A stretch of 49,413 nucleotides of DNA from Planctomycetota bacterium (lineage in GTDB: Bacteria; Planctomycetota; J058): the NCBI GenBank assembly GCA_019636275.1, contig JAHBXY010000059.1:1-49413 (forward strand), in the 5' to 3' direction. Under the pieces are notes generated by a model, which saw only the letters and a list, made by a program, of their open reading frames with translations, was not told the DNA's origin and made no database searches. Below, one piece after another: positions 23,814 to 32,471 of this stretch; the first letter of the stretch is position 1; every line of letters begins with the position of its first letter. The translations under genes were made by a program, and so were the position numbers.

Positions 23814-26381
23814 TCAACGAACCCCGAGGACGTCGAGCCCGACGTAGCCCAGGCGCAGCTCGCTCACCTCGTTGCGGAAGCGGATCATGACCGTGCCCGA
23901 GGCGGGGTCGACGAGGTCCTCGGCCTTGAGCTCCGCGGGCGCGCGCTGGCCGGGGACGGTCCAGACCTTGTGGCCCTCGTCGCGCTCGGCGTCGCTCTGG
24001 CTGGTAGCCTCGAGCCACGTGCGCCGGCGGAAGTCGTAGACGTCGACGTAGGACTTGAGGTTCGGCGTCAGGCCCGGGACCTGCCAGCGGACGCGGAGCT
24101 GGCTGAGGCGCAGCGGGGCCTGCTCGCTGCTGGGGAGGGTCCAGCAGTAGGTCACCTCGGCGGACTCGCCGAGGGCGCCCGTGCCGAGGGTCGGCGGCGC
24201 GCCGGTCGGCCCGTCGACGGGGACCCAGTCCTCCTCCCGGCGCGGGAGGGCGAGCACGCGGGGCTCGAGGCCGCTGAGCGCGACCGCCTCGCCGGCGGGG
24301 AGCCGCGCCTGTCCCTCGACGAGGACCAGCGCGCGGGCGAGGGTCGGGGTGACGGTGCCCTCGATCGTCACGCCGCCCGCGTCGACCTCGGCCCAGGCGG
24401 CCAGGAGCGCCGGCGCCCGGTCGGCGGAGGCCGGCACGCGGCCGTGGCGGAGCAGGAGCGAGGCGAGGAGGCGCCGCCGCTCCGAGCCGCCGTAGGGGTC
24501 GCCGCGGAGGCCGACGCCACCGTCGCGGCCGGCGTAGAGGGCGGAGTAGCCGACGCGGGCGTCGCGGGTGATCGCCTGCAGGAGCCCGATCGGGTCGGTG
24601 CGCTGCGGCTCGAGGCGCTGGAGCGCCTTGGCCACCTCCGCGCGCTCGCCGGGCGCCAGCGGCTCCTGCAGCTCGACGAAGCCGCCCGGCAGGAGGATGA
24701 GCGGGGCGGCGAGCGTGAGCCCGCTGCGGTTGTGGACGGCGCCGCGCACCACGGAGCCCTCGAGGCGCAGGTCGAGCTCGACGGCGCCGAGGTCCTGCGC
24801 GCGCAGGCTGCGGAAGCGGCGGAGCGACCAGGTGGCCACGGTGAGGCCCTCGAGGCGGGCGCCGTCCGGATCGTCGATGACGCGGCCCTCGTTCGACGGC
24901 TTCTCGGCGATCGGCCCGACGACGGCCCCGGCCGGGCCGACGCCCGACGTGAGCGCCTGGCTCGTCGAGTAGTAGCCGGTCATGACGTCGACGCGCGCGC
25001 GGCCGGCGGTCGTCGGCAGCTCGAGGACGGCGACCTGCGTGAGCATGTCCTCGTCGCCCTTGTAGACGCGGCCGATCGCGTAGAAGGCGCCGCCGAAGAG
25101 GACGACCACGACGGCGGCGAAGGGCTGCGCGAGGTGCAGCCGGCGGCGACGCGACAGGAGCGAGAAGTTGAGCGGGCTGACGAGCGCCACGTAGAGGAGG
25201 AGCAGCGGGGCGATCAGGGCGGGGGAGGGCGGGTCCAGGGTGGCCAGCGCCTCGGAGAGGTTGAACTGCAGCTCCTCGAGGGGCGGCGCGACCATGGGCG
25301 CGTCGGACCGCGTGACGGTGGGCGCGTCGGACTTGGTGTAGAGCTCGGCGCGCGGCAGCCGGACGAGCGCGCCGCCGAAGAAGGGGAGCGCCTTCCAGGC
25401 GCGCAGCGGGGCGGCGTCGAAGGGGAACGCGAGGTAGGTGACCCAGCCGGCGCCGCGGCGCCCGCGGAGGACGAGCGGGGCCTCGGGGGTGCCGGCCAGG
25501 ACCTCGGCGCCCGGCGCCGGGACGACCTCGTCGCAGAGCACGCGCTCGTCGCCGGGCCAGGCGAGCCCGCGCCCGAGGCTGCGCAGGCCGGTGAGCGAGC
25601 GCTCGACGGCGCGGTCGGGGCCGCCCGGCCGCTCGACCGGGAGCAGCGGGCGGAGCTCCGCCGGCAGGGCGCGGCGGCCGGAGAAGGCCACGACGAGGTC
25701 GCCGCCGGCCTCGACCCACTCGAGGAGCGCGCGGGCGCGGTCGGCGGGGAGGTCGCCCGGCTCGAGGTCGGTGACGACGACGGCGTCGAAGGGGTCGTAG
25801 CCGGCGACGTGGTCGGGCAGGGCGCTCACGTCGGCGCGGAGCGCCTCGGCGCGCCACACGCGGCGCGGAGCGGGGATGAGCGCCGAGCGGAAGACGCGCA
25901 GGGCCTCCTCGGCCTCGAGGGACGAGACGACGAGGACCAGGGCCTCGGTGCGGTGGACCTGCACCTCGGGGAAGACGGGCGCCGGGGCGGGGCCGCCGCC
26001 GTCGGGCTCGAAGGCCACGCAGAGGCGGCGCGCGGGCTCGTTCTCCTGGCAGTAGTAGTAGATCGTCTCGGCGCGCCGGCCGGCGCGCGGGATGGTGACC
26101 CGGCGCTCGTAGAACAGGCGCTGCTCGGCGGTGGGGTTGCCCGTCGCCTCCCCGCGGTAGGCGCGGATGACGCCCGAGACCTCGCGCGGGGCGTCGTTCT
26201 CGAGGAGCACGCGGACGGCCACGAACCCGCGCGGGCGGGCGCGGACGATCGGGCCGCTGACGCCGCCGGCGGTGAGCCGCACCTGCGGTCCGGGCGCCTG
26301 GGCGGCCGCCGGGGTCGCGGCCCCGAGCAGGCCCGCCACGACCAGCGCCCCCGCGCGGACCCTCGCCCCCCACCTGCCCAT
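23814..26381 (-). CDS. Large membrane protein with extracytoplasmic GATase-like domain
   Basis: The 855-aa product has a signal peptide (RAGALVVAGLLGAATPAAAQ). A first domain is beta-rich (GPIVRARPRGFVAVRVLLEN). A second has alternating strands and helices with FDAVVVTDLEPGDLPADRAR and LLEWVEAGGDLVVAFSGRRA, the layout of GATase1-like domains in membrane proteins of this kind. Two helices near residues 390-412 (APLLLLYVALVSPLNFSLL) and 424-442 (VVVVLFGGAFYAIG) anchor it, and another beta-rich region follows. It ends 65 bases before the HEAT/VWA gene, which it may co-express with. No catalytic residues are assigned. Confidence 0.6.
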   Translation of the reverse strand: MGRWGARVRAGALVVAGLLGAATPAAAQAPGPQVRLTAGGVSGPIVRARPRGFVAVRVLLENDAPREVSGVIRAYRGEATGNPTAEQRLFYERRVTIPRAGRRAETIYYYCQENEPARRLCVAFEPDGGGPAPAPVFPEVQVHRTEALVLVVSSLEAEEALRVFRSALIPAPRRVWRAEALRADVSALPDHVAGYDPFDAVVVTDLEPGDLPADRARALLEWVEAGGDLVVAFSGRRALPAELRPLLPVERPGGPDRAVERSLTGLRSLGRGLAWPGDERVLCDEVVPAPGAEVLAGTPEAPLVLRGRRGAGWVTYLAFPFDAAPLRAWKALPFFGGALVRLPRAELYTKSDAPTVTRSDAPMVAPPLEELQFNLSEALATLDPPSPALIAPLLLLYVALVSPLNFSLLSRRRRLHLAQPFAAVVVVLFGGAFYAIGRVYKGDEDMLTQVAVLELPTTAGRARVDVMTGYYSTSQALTSGVGPAGAVVGPIAEKPSNEGRVIDDPDGARLEGLTVATWSLRRFRSLRAQDLGAVELDLRLEGSVVRGAVHNRSGLTLAAPLILLPGGFVELQEPLAPGERAEVAKALQRLEPQRTDPIGLLQAITRDARVGYSALYAGRDGGVGLRGDPYGGSERRRLLASLLLRHGRVPASADRAPALLAAWAEVDAGGVTIEGTVTPTLARALVLVEGQARLPAGEAVALSGLEPRVLALPRREEDWVPVDGPTGAPPTLGTGALGESAEVTYCWTLPSSEQAPLRLSQLRVRWQVPGLTPNLKSYVDVYDFRRRTWLEATSQSDAERDEGHKVWTVPGQRAPAELKAEDLVDPASGTVMIRFRNEVSELRLGYVGLDVLGVR

Positions 26382-26425
26382 GACGCGCTCCGTCCGGGGG
26401 ACGCCGGCCCCGCCCCCGTCCTACC

Positions 26426-26444
26426 GCGCCGCCGCTGGCGGCGC
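26426..26444. promoter_or_regulatory. Perfect GC hairpin in the leader of the 26381 gene
   Basis: GCGCCGCC (26426-26433) and GGCGGCGC (26437-26444) form an 8-base perfect stem with a three-base loop, 45 bases before the leftward start codon. Its role is unknown; an attenuator or transcript-stabilising hairpin is possible. Confidence 0.35.
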
Positions 26445-26493
26445 AAACCGAGGCGCGCCCGGCGGGAGCGCGCGCGGCGCCCGGGAGGCCGGA

Positions 26494-26560
26494 CTGCATG
26501 CGTCTTATAGCATGATATGCCGGTATGTATATGTATGCCATACTATCGCTATGAGTGCAG
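26494..26560. promoter_or_regulatory. AT-rich imperfect palindrome in a divergent intergenic region
   Basis: In a genome where almost every stretch is GC-rich, these 67 bases are mostly A+T. They form an imperfect inverted repeat: CTGCA...TGCAG at the ends, CTTATAGC (26504-26511) against GCTATGAG (26548-26555), and further pairing inward. TATG occurs five times. The element lies between the leftward gene at 26381 and the rightward gene at 26650, so an operator or upstream promoter element is plausible. Confidence 0.4.
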
Positions 26561-26614
26561 CGCCGCCGGGACTGGCCGGCTCGGCCACCTCCGGCCGTCG
26601 AGACCCCGCCCGCG

Positions 26615-26643
26615 TTGACCGGCCGCCGCGCCGGACGTAGCCT
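26615..26643 (+). promoter_or_regulatory. Promoter of the leaderless HEAT/zinc-ribbon gene
   Basis: TTGACC (26615-26620), an exact 17-base spacer and TAGCCT (26638-26643) are followed by six bases and the GTG at 26650. This is the clearest -35/-10 pair in the window. It implies transcription starting at or within a few bases of the start codon. Confidence 0.65.
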
Positions 26644-26649
26644 CGCGGC

Positions 26650-29493
26650 GTGCTCGACGTGCAGTGCGTCTGTGGCCGCCGCTACTCCGTCCCGGACGAC
26701 AAGGGCGGCAAGAAGCTGCAGTGCAAGCGCTGCGGGGCCGTCAACCGGATCCCGCGCGCGCCGGCGCCGGCCGCGCTCGACGCGGACGACGTCGTCATCC
26801 CGTTCCGCGATCCGGGCCTCGACGACGACGGCCTCGACGGGGGCGACCTCGACCTGCTCGCGGCGCCGTCGGCGCCGCCCCTCGACATCCGCGACCCGCT
26901 GCGCCGCTGCCCGAGCTGCGGCTTCCAGGACGAGGCGACGGTCCTCCTGTGCGTCCGCTGCGGCTACGACTTCCGCAGCGGCAAGCGCATCGAGGACGCC
27001 CACGAGCAGGACGAGCGCAGCGGGCGGCAGCGCGCCGTGGCCGAGACCGACGGCGAGGTGGAGCGCCTGGCCGGGCTGGCCTGGGCGGCCGTGACCCCGC
27101 TCGGCCTCGCCCTCGGCCCCTACCTGATCGTGCGCAGCCTGGTCCTCGAGCGGCAGACGCGGGCCCTCGGGCGCGACGGGGCGGCGCTGCAGCGCGTGCG
27201 CCTCCTGGGGGTCGTCGGGCTGGTCGCCTGGGTCGTGGCCCTGGGGGCGCTCGGGGTGCTCATCATCCGCCGCGGCCGCGCCGGCCAGGGCGGCCTCGAC
27301 GCCGAGTGCCGGGCGCGGCTGGGTCGGGTGGGCGAGGCCCTGCGGGCGCGGCTCGAGGCGGAGCGGCGCTTCCCGCCCGCCGGCGCCGACTGGGACCGGG
27401 GCCTCGAGGCCCTCCTCGGGCGGGGCAGCCCCGACCTGAGCTGCCCGGTGGGGGGCGACCTCTACCCCTACCGGCGGCGCACGACCGAGCTGGTGACGCC
27501 CCAGGCCGACGACGCCTACCTGGTCGCCTGGGAGCGCGAGCCCCACGTCGACGCCACCGGGCGCCAGGTCCTGCGGGCCCTGCGGCTCGACGGTCGGGTC
27601 GAGGTGTTCGCGACGCAGGGGGACCTCGAGACGGCCAGGCAGCGGCCGCCCTTCGCCGTCGGGGCGCCGCCCGCCGAGCCGCCGCCCGCCAGGCCGGGGC
27701 CCGGGGCAGGGCAGGGGACCGCCCCCGCGCGGCCGCCGGCGGCGGGCGACCGCCTGGAGGCCGCCCGCCAGAGCTTCCTCGCCTACGCCGGCGGCGTCGA
27801 CGACATGGACCCGGCCTTCACGGAGAGCGTGTCGATCGACCCCGAGTTCTTCACCGAGCGCGTGGGCGTGCCGCCCGAGGAGCTCCTGCCGGCGCTCCTG
27901 GGGGCCGACGAGCCGCCCGAGGTGCGCACGCAGGCGGCGCGCATGCTCGCGCGCGTGGCCTTGCCGCGGGAGCTGGCCCTGCAGCTCGCCCGGCGCGCGG
28001 TGCGCGACGAGGACCCGGAGGTCCGGGCCGGCGGGGCGGTGACCCTGCACCGCCACGGCGACGAGGGCTGGCTGCCGGTGATGGCGGCGCTGGCCGAGGA
28101 GGCCCTCGACGAGGAGACGCGGCGCCTCGCCGGCGACTGGATCGGCCGGCAGGCGCTCGAGGGGGTCCCCGCGGTGCGCAAGCTCCTCGAGTTCGGCGCC
28201 CGCCAGCGCCAGCGCACGGGGGCCAAGGGGGCCGACGCCATGATCCGCCTGCCGGCGGCGGCGCTGCCGAACGTCGTGGCCCTCCTGACCGACCCGGCGG
28301 TGCGGCGCGAGGCCATGGCCACGCTCTACACGGCCGGCGAGGAGGCCGTGCCGACGCTCGTGACGCAGCTCGGGCCCGAGCAGCCGCGCGACGTGCGGCA
28401 GGCGGCGCTCGCGGCGCTCGACATGCTACGGACGCGCGGGGCGCTGCCGCTCGAGGACTACCTGCGGCTGCTCGACGACGAGCTCGACCCCGAGGTCCGA
28501 GCCGCGGCCGTGACCGAGCTGGTGGGGCAGGGGGGTGACCCGCCCGTGGCGCTCCTCGAGTGGGCGCTGGCCGCCCTGCGCCGCGGGGCGCAGGGGGCGC
28601 TGGCCCTGCAGTGCGAGCGCGTGGTCGCCGGCGCCGGGCTGGGCGCCGGGGGCGAGGCGTCGCTCGAGCGGATGGTCGCCGACCTGACGCGCGACGGCGA
28701 CCGCAGCCGGCTCCTCCACATCTTGCGCACCGGCCCGGCGCGGCTGGCCGACGAGCGGATCGACCGGCTCGTGGCCGCCCGCTGGGACAAGGTGCCCGAC
28801 GCGGGCACGCGGGTCGAGCTGGCGCGGCTCCTCGGGGAGCGGCCCTACGAGGGCGCGCAGCGGGCGCTGCTCATCGCGGCGCAGGACGAGGCAGAGGACG
28901 TGCGGATCGAGGCGACGCGCGCGCTGCGCGAGGCCAACGCCGTGCGTGGCCCCGAGCTGCGGCGCGAGGGGGCGCGCGTCGTCGGGCAGCGCCTGCGCGT
29001 CGAGAAGTCGCCCCGGGCCCTGGAGGGGCTCCTGCAGCTCTCCGGGACCACGCTCTACTGCGAGCTGGGCGAGGGTGGCGGGGCGCGCGAGCACCGCTGC
29101 CCGGTCGCGCTCACGCGCTCGCTCGAGCAGCTCGCGCGCAAGGGCGACCGGGCGGCGGTCCGCGCCCTCCGCGGGCACGCGACCGACAAGATGGTGGAGT
29201 TCTTCCTCTCCATGCTCGAGTCGACCCGCGAGGACGGCATGCGCCAGGAGCTGACGAGCAGCCTGCAGATCCTCACCGGGGTCGGCCTGGGCGGGGTCGA
29301 CGCCGGCGAGTGGAAGCGGCAGCTCCAGGCGCTGGCGCCGACGGTGGCGCAGACCCTGGCGCAGCAGGCGGCGGCCGAGGCGGCGCGGCAGCGGTCCCTG
29401 CAGGAGCGGGCGGAGCTGAGGATCCAGCAGCTCCGCAGCGCCGCCGAGGCGTTGCGCGAGTCGGGCGCGAGCGGAGGAGGGGGAGGGCGATGA
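26650..29493 (+). CDS. HEAT-repeat membrane protein with two N-terminal zinc ribbons
   Basis: The 947-aa product starts with a zinc ribbon (CVCGRRYSVPDDKGGKKLQC, then RCG; Cys6, 8, 25, 28) and a second one (CPSCGF and CVRCGYDF) near residues 88-106. Two hydrophobic helices follow near 145-200 (AAVTPLGLALGPYLIV; LLGVVGLVAWVVALGALGVL), then a globular region. From about residue 410 come many HEAT-type helical pairs (PREAL-like units such as PEVRTQAARMLARVALPREL). The GTG start sits six bases after a promoter, so no ribosome binding site is expected. The last codons overlap the epimerase gene (ATGA). It may be a scaffold at the membrane; function unknown. Confidence 0.7.
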   Translation: MLDVQCVCGRRYSVPDDKGGKKLQCKRCGAVNRIPRAPAPAALDADDVVIPFRDPGLDDDGLDGGDLDLLAAPSAPPLDIRDPLRRCPSCGFQDEATVLLCVRCGYDFRSGKRIEDAHEQDERSGRQRAVAETDGEVERLAGLAWAAVTPLGLALGPYLIVRSLVLERQTRALGRDGAALQRVRLLGVVGLVAWVVALGALGVLIIRRGRAGQGGLDAECRARLGRVGEALRARLEAERRFPPAGADWDRGLEALLGRGSPDLSCPVGGDLYPYRRRTTELVTPQADDAYLVAWEREPHVDATGRQVLRALRLDGRVEVFATQGDLETARQRPPFAVGAPPAEPPPARPGPGAGQGTAPARPPAAGDRLEAARQSFLAYAGGVDDMDPAFTESVSIDPEFFTERVGVPPEELLPALLGADEPPEVRTQAARMLARVALPRELALQLARRAVRDEDPEVRAGGAVTLHRHGDEGWLPVMAALAEEALDEETRRLAGDWIGRQALEGVPAVRKLLEFGARQRQRTGAKGADAMIRLPAAALPNVVALLTDPAVRREAMATLYTAGEEAVPTLVTQLGPEQPRDVRQAALAALDMLRTRGALPLEDYLRLLDDELDPEVRAAAVTELVGQGGDPPVALLEWALAALRRGAQGALALQCERVVAGAGLGAGGEASLERMVADLTRDGDRSRLLHILRTGPARLADERIDRLVAARWDKVPDAGTRVELARLLGERPYEGAQRALLIAAQDEAEDVRIEATRALREANAVRGPELRREGARVVGQRLRVEKSPRALEGLLQLSGTTLYCELGEGGGAREHRCPVALTRSLEQLARKGDRAAVRALRGHATDKMVEFFLSMLESTREDGMRQELTSSLQILTGVGLGGVDAGEWKRQLQALAPTVAQTLAQQAAAEAARQRSLQERAELRIQQLRSAAEALRESGASGGGGGR

Positions 29494-29930
29494 GCGCGCG
29501 GATCGACCATCTCGGGATCGCCGTCAAGGACCTGGCGCAGGCGGAGCCGCTGTTCGCGGCGCTGCTCGGCGCCCCCGCGGCCGGGCGCGAGGTCGTCGCC
29601 TCGGAGCAGGTCGAGGTGTCCTTCTTCCGCGTGGGCGAGAGCCGGATCGAGCTGCTCCAGGCCACGAGCCCGGAGAGCCCGATCGCGCGGGCGATCGAGC
29701 GCAGGGGCGAGGGGGTCCACCACGTGTGCCTCGCCGTCGACGACATCGAGGCCGAGGTGGCCCGACTGCGCGGGCTCGGGTTCCAGTTCGTGGGCGACGC
29801 CCCCCGGCCGGGGGCCGGGGGGCACCGCGTGGCGTTCATCCACCCGAAGAGCGCCGGCGGGGTGCTGGTCGAGCTCAGCGAGGCGAGCTCGACGGCTGCC
29901 GGCCACGGCGGCGCGGGCGCCTCGACGTAG
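29490..29930 (+). CDS. mce: Methylmalonyl-CoA epimerase
   Basis: ATG 29490 overlaps the preceding stop and has GGAGGGGGAGGG upstream. The 146-aa length and motifs match the vicinal-oxygen-chelate family member that interconverts (2R)- and (2S)-methylmalonyl-CoA in the propionyl-CoA route: IDHLGIAVKDLAQAEPLFAA with the first metal His, ESRIELLQATSPESPI, GEGVHHVCLAVDDIEAEV with the second His, and FIHPKSAGGVLVELSE with the closing Glu. No methylmalonyl-CoA mutase or propionyl-CoA carboxylase gene lies nearby; coupling to a HEAT protein is unexplained. Confidence 0.88.
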   Translation: MSARIDHLGIAVKDLAQAEPLFAALLGAPAAGREVVASEQVEVSFFRVGESRIELLQATSPESPIARAIERRGEGVHHVCLAVDDIEAEVARLRGLGFQFVGDAPRPGAGGHRVAFIHPKSAGGVLVELSEASSTAAGHGGAGAST

Positions 29931-29951
29931 CTCGCGACGCCGGGCCGTGGC

Positions 29952-31049
29952 TCAGCGCGGCTGCTCGATCGCCGGCCGGTCGCCCGCCGGCGGGGGCGGC
30001 GACTGCCGGGCGCGCCCGGCGGCCGCGGCGACGAGGGCGATGGCGACGATCACGGCCGCGATCGCGGCGACCAGGGCGATGATCTTGGCCGCCGAGTAGG
30101 GGCGCTGGCCCTGCACCTCGCCCGTCTGGCCGTTGATCATGAACCGGAACGTCCGGTCGTGGTACTTGTAGGCCGAGATGTAGGCCGGCAGCAGCATGTG
30201 CCGCGAGCGCAGGCTGTCGACGCGCATGTCGATCGTCACGCCGCGCGTGTCGTCGCCGCGGTTGTCGGCCTTGAGCTTGCGCTCGCAGGCGGTCTGCTCC
30301 TCCCGCTCGACGCGCTGGCGCCCGTGGTCGCGCCAGGCGACCTCGCCGTCGAAGGCGTAGCGCTCCGCCTCCCAGCCGGCCAGGAACCCGGGCGCGTAGG
30401 GCTGGCGGTCGTTCATCGGCCAGGGCTCGATCGCCTGGACGAGGGCCCGCTCGACGCCCTTCGACGCGCACACGAGCACGTCGCGGTGCTGGCCGCGGTG
30501 CCAGCCCGACCCGTGCTGCCAGCGGGTCCGCTGCACCTGCCGGGTCTTCGTGTTGCCCTGCTGGTCGCGGTAGGTCTCGTTCTCGTAGTAGTGGTGCCCG
30601 ACGTCGCCGCGGAAGTAGGTCTGGGTGTCCACGTCGTAGACCCAGAACGGCAGGTAGACGCCGCGGATCGCGTCGGACTGGGCGCGCTGCTTGAGGTCGC
30701 CGGGCGCGAACCACAGCCCCTCGACCCAGCGGCGGAACAGCTCGCCCGACTTCTCCTTCGGGATCTTGAACGGGATGACGTACTCCGGCTGGACCGTCGT
30801 GGCCTGCTTGTCGGGCGGCAGCTGGACGACCTTCTGCGAGCCGCAGTAGGGGCACTCGAGGGTCATCTGCGTGGCGCTGAAGACGGTCTGGGCGCCGCAG
30901 TTCTCGCAGTCGAACGACTGGGTCGCGACGCCGTAGCCGCGCTGGTCGGTCGACGTCGGGGCCGTGTTGGCCTGCGGGACCGCGTTGCCGCAGGCGTCGC
31001 AGCGGGCGGCGTTGTCGGCGACGGTGTTGCCGCAGCTCGGGCACTGCAC
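29952..31049 (-). CDS. Zinc-ribbon protein with C-terminal transmembrane helix
   Basis: The 365-aa product begins with two zinc ribbons (CPSCGNTVADNAARCDACGN; CENCGAQTVFSATQMTLECP with YCGS). It then has a conserved middle (VIPFKIPKEKSGELFRRWVE, GVYLPFWVYDVDTQTYF) seen in widespread TFIIB-type zinc-ribbon membrane proteins. Near the end, YKYHDRTFRFMINGQTGEVQ and GQRPYSAAKI precede one transmembrane helix. GTG 31049 has GCAGGAGGC upstream. The family is found in many bacteria, often tied to membrane-protein or phage-shock-like contexts, but its function is not established. It converges on the epimerase gene. Confidence 0.75.
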   Translation of the reverse strand: MQCPSCGNTVADNAARCDACGNAVPQANTAPTSTDQRGYGVATQSFDCENCGAQTVFSATQMTLECPYCGSQKVVQLPPDKQATTVQPEYVIPFKIPKEKSGELFRRWVEGLWFAPGDLKQRAQSDAIRGVYLPFWVYDVDTQTYFRGDVGHHYYENETYRDQQGNTKTRQVQRTRWQHGSGWHRGQHRDVLVCASKGVERALVQAIEPWPMNDRQPYAPGFLAGWEAERYAFDGEVAWRDHGRQRVEREEQTACERKLKADNRGDDTRGVTIDMRVDSLRSRHMLLPAYISAYKYHDRTFRFMINGQTGEVQGQRPYSAAKIIALVAAIAAVIVAIALVAAAAGRARQSPPPPAGDRPAIEQPR

Positions 31050-31085
31050 GGGGGGGCGCCTCCTGCCTGGTCCGGGGGGTCCGAC

Positions 31086-31114
31086 ACGTTACCGGGCGAG
31101 GCGCCCCGGCTCCA
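31086..31114 (-). promoter_or_regulatory. Possible promoter of the zinc-ribbon membrane protein gene
   Basis: On the minus strand TGGAGC, a 17-base spacer and TAACGT lie about 35 bases before the GTG at 31049. The -35 is weak. The rest of 31115-31226 holds an AT-richer patch (31157-31190) with the small inverted repeat ATAAG/CTTAT. Confidence 0.35.
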
Positions 31115-31226
31115 GGATCGATCGCGCACGGGCCAGGAAGCACTTACGCGGGCCCGAACGCAACATAAGGGCTCTTATCGGACATTGACCTGGCGCGCCT
31201 GGAGGGCGGGGGTCACACAACCGGGC

Positions 31227-31544
31227 GTGCTCCCTCCGCCGCGGCGCTTCGGCGCGCTCACGGTCACGCTTGTCGCGGGCGACATCGCCTTCCGGTTGGT
31301 CGATGCGGTCGTCAACGCCGCGAACGATCGGATGCAGATGGGCGGCGGCGTGGCGGGCGCCCTGCGCGCGGCCGGCGGCCTGGCGATCCAGCGCGAGGCG
31401 GACGCCCTCGCGCCGGCCCCGCTCGGCGCGGTCGTGCGCACGGGCGCCGGCGACCTCCTCGCGCAGCACGTCTACCACGCGGTCGTGATCCGATACGGCC
31501 ACGAGGGTCGTGCGCTGGGCCGGCGCGACGACCGTGCGACCTGA
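31227..31544 (+). CDS. Truncated macro-domain (ADP-ribose-binding) protein
   Basis: From GTG 31227 the 105-aa frame reads as the first two thirds of a macro domain: LTVTLVAGDIAFRLVDAVVN, then NAANDRMQMGGGVAGALRAA (the ADP-ribose-binding NAANxxxxGGGGVAGAI segment), an AGDLLAQHVYHAVVIRYG strand and then a stop. A complete macro domain is about 160-180 aa and ends with an SIAFPxxGTG-like strand, which is missing here. Beyond the stop the sequence becomes the hairpin repeat array. No good ribosome binding site is visible. It is either a gene remnant cut by the array or a minimal macro domain; I favour truncation. Macro domains bind or hydrolyse ADP-ribose and O-acetyl-ADP-ribose. Confidence 0.6.
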   Translation: MLPPPRRFGALTVTLVAGDIAFRLVDAVVNAANDRMQMGGGVAGALRAAGGLAIQREADALAPAPLGAVVRTGAGDLLAQHVYHAVVIRYGHEGRALGRRDDRAT

Positions 31545-31603
31545 GCGGTGTCCGTCCGGGCGCCACGCCTGGACCTCCGCCCCGACCTCGTAGAACCCGT
31601 CGC

Positions 31604-32395
31604 GAACTCCAGTCCTCGGGCCTCCTCGGAGCCACCCCGACCTCGGGGCCACGGAGCCGCCGCGCCTCGGGACCCGCGGTCGGAGCGCCTCCCGAACCGG
31701 CCCTCGGGATCGGGACGGAGCCACCCCAGCCTCGGACCCGCAGCGACGTGGACGGGTCGGAGGCGCCCGCGGCTGGAGCGGTCGGTCTCGGGATCGGAGC
31801 CCGCCGGCTCCTCGGAGCCGCCCCGGCCCCCGACCCGCCGCGACTTGGACGGGTCCGGCGGCTCCCCGGAGCCGCCAGCCTCGGGATCGGGTGCCCGCGG
31901 CTCCTCGGAGCCGCCCCGGCCCCCGACCCGCCGCGACTTGGGGCCGGAGCCGGGGCGGAGACGCCAGCCTCGGGGATCGGGTGCCCGCGGCTCCTCGGAG
32001 CCGCCCCGGCCCCCGACCCGCCGCGACTTGGACGGGTCAGAGCCGGCGGCTCCCCGGAGCCGCCGGCCTCGGGATCGGGTGCCCGTGGCTCCTCGGAGCC
32101 GCCCCGGTCCCCGACCCGCCGCGACTTGGGGCCGGAGCCGGGGCGGAGACGCCAGCCTCGGGATCGGGTGCCCGCGGCTCCTCGGAGCCGCCCCGGCCCG
32201 GGGACCCGCCCGACTTGGACGGGGCGGAGCCGGCGGCTCCTCGGAGCCGCCCCGGCCCCCGACCCGCCGCGACTTGGACGGGTCAGAGCCGGCGGCTCCT
32301 CGGAGCCGCCGGCCTCGCGATGGGTGCCCGCGGCTCCTCGGAGCCGCCCCGGCCCTGGACCCGCAGCGACTTGGACGGTCGGAGCCCGCCCGGCT
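31604..32395. repeat. Hairpin-rich tandem repeat array with alternating linkers
   Basis: About eight units of 90-98 bases (one shortened to 58) span this region, degenerate at the left edge and clean from 31790 to 32380. Each unit holds GGGATCGGGTGCCC, a near-perfect hairpin GCGGCTCC-TC-GGAGCCGC and GACCCGCCGCGACTTGG (starts at 31832, 31925, 32015, 32113, 32203, 32261, 32358). After GACTTGG comes one of two linkers. Linker A carries a second hairpin (GGCGGCTCCCCGGAGCCGCC) and linker B is GGCCGGAGCCGGGGCGGAG-like. They alternate A-B-A-B-A, making a higher-order period of about 185 bases. Unit lengths are not multiples of three and frames shift, so this is not a protein repeat. It fills the gap between a truncated macro gene and a sirtuin gene. 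Confidence 0.85.
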
Positions 32396-32471
32396 CGGCG
32401 GGCGCATGCCTCGCTCTCCATGTCGTCGCCGCGCCGACCAGGTTCCTGGTCTGCAAGCGAGCAGGGTCCGG

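Noticed and set aside
23749..28056. Leftward extension of the HEAT/VWA gene over the GATase-like and HEAT genes
   Set aside because: A ribosome binding site and signal peptide mark the start at 23748, and the region beyond is coding in other frames.
31604..32395. CRISPR array or integron attC array
   Set aside because: There are no unique spacers of constant length, no cas or integrase gene, and the units alternate between two linkers that are themselves repeated.
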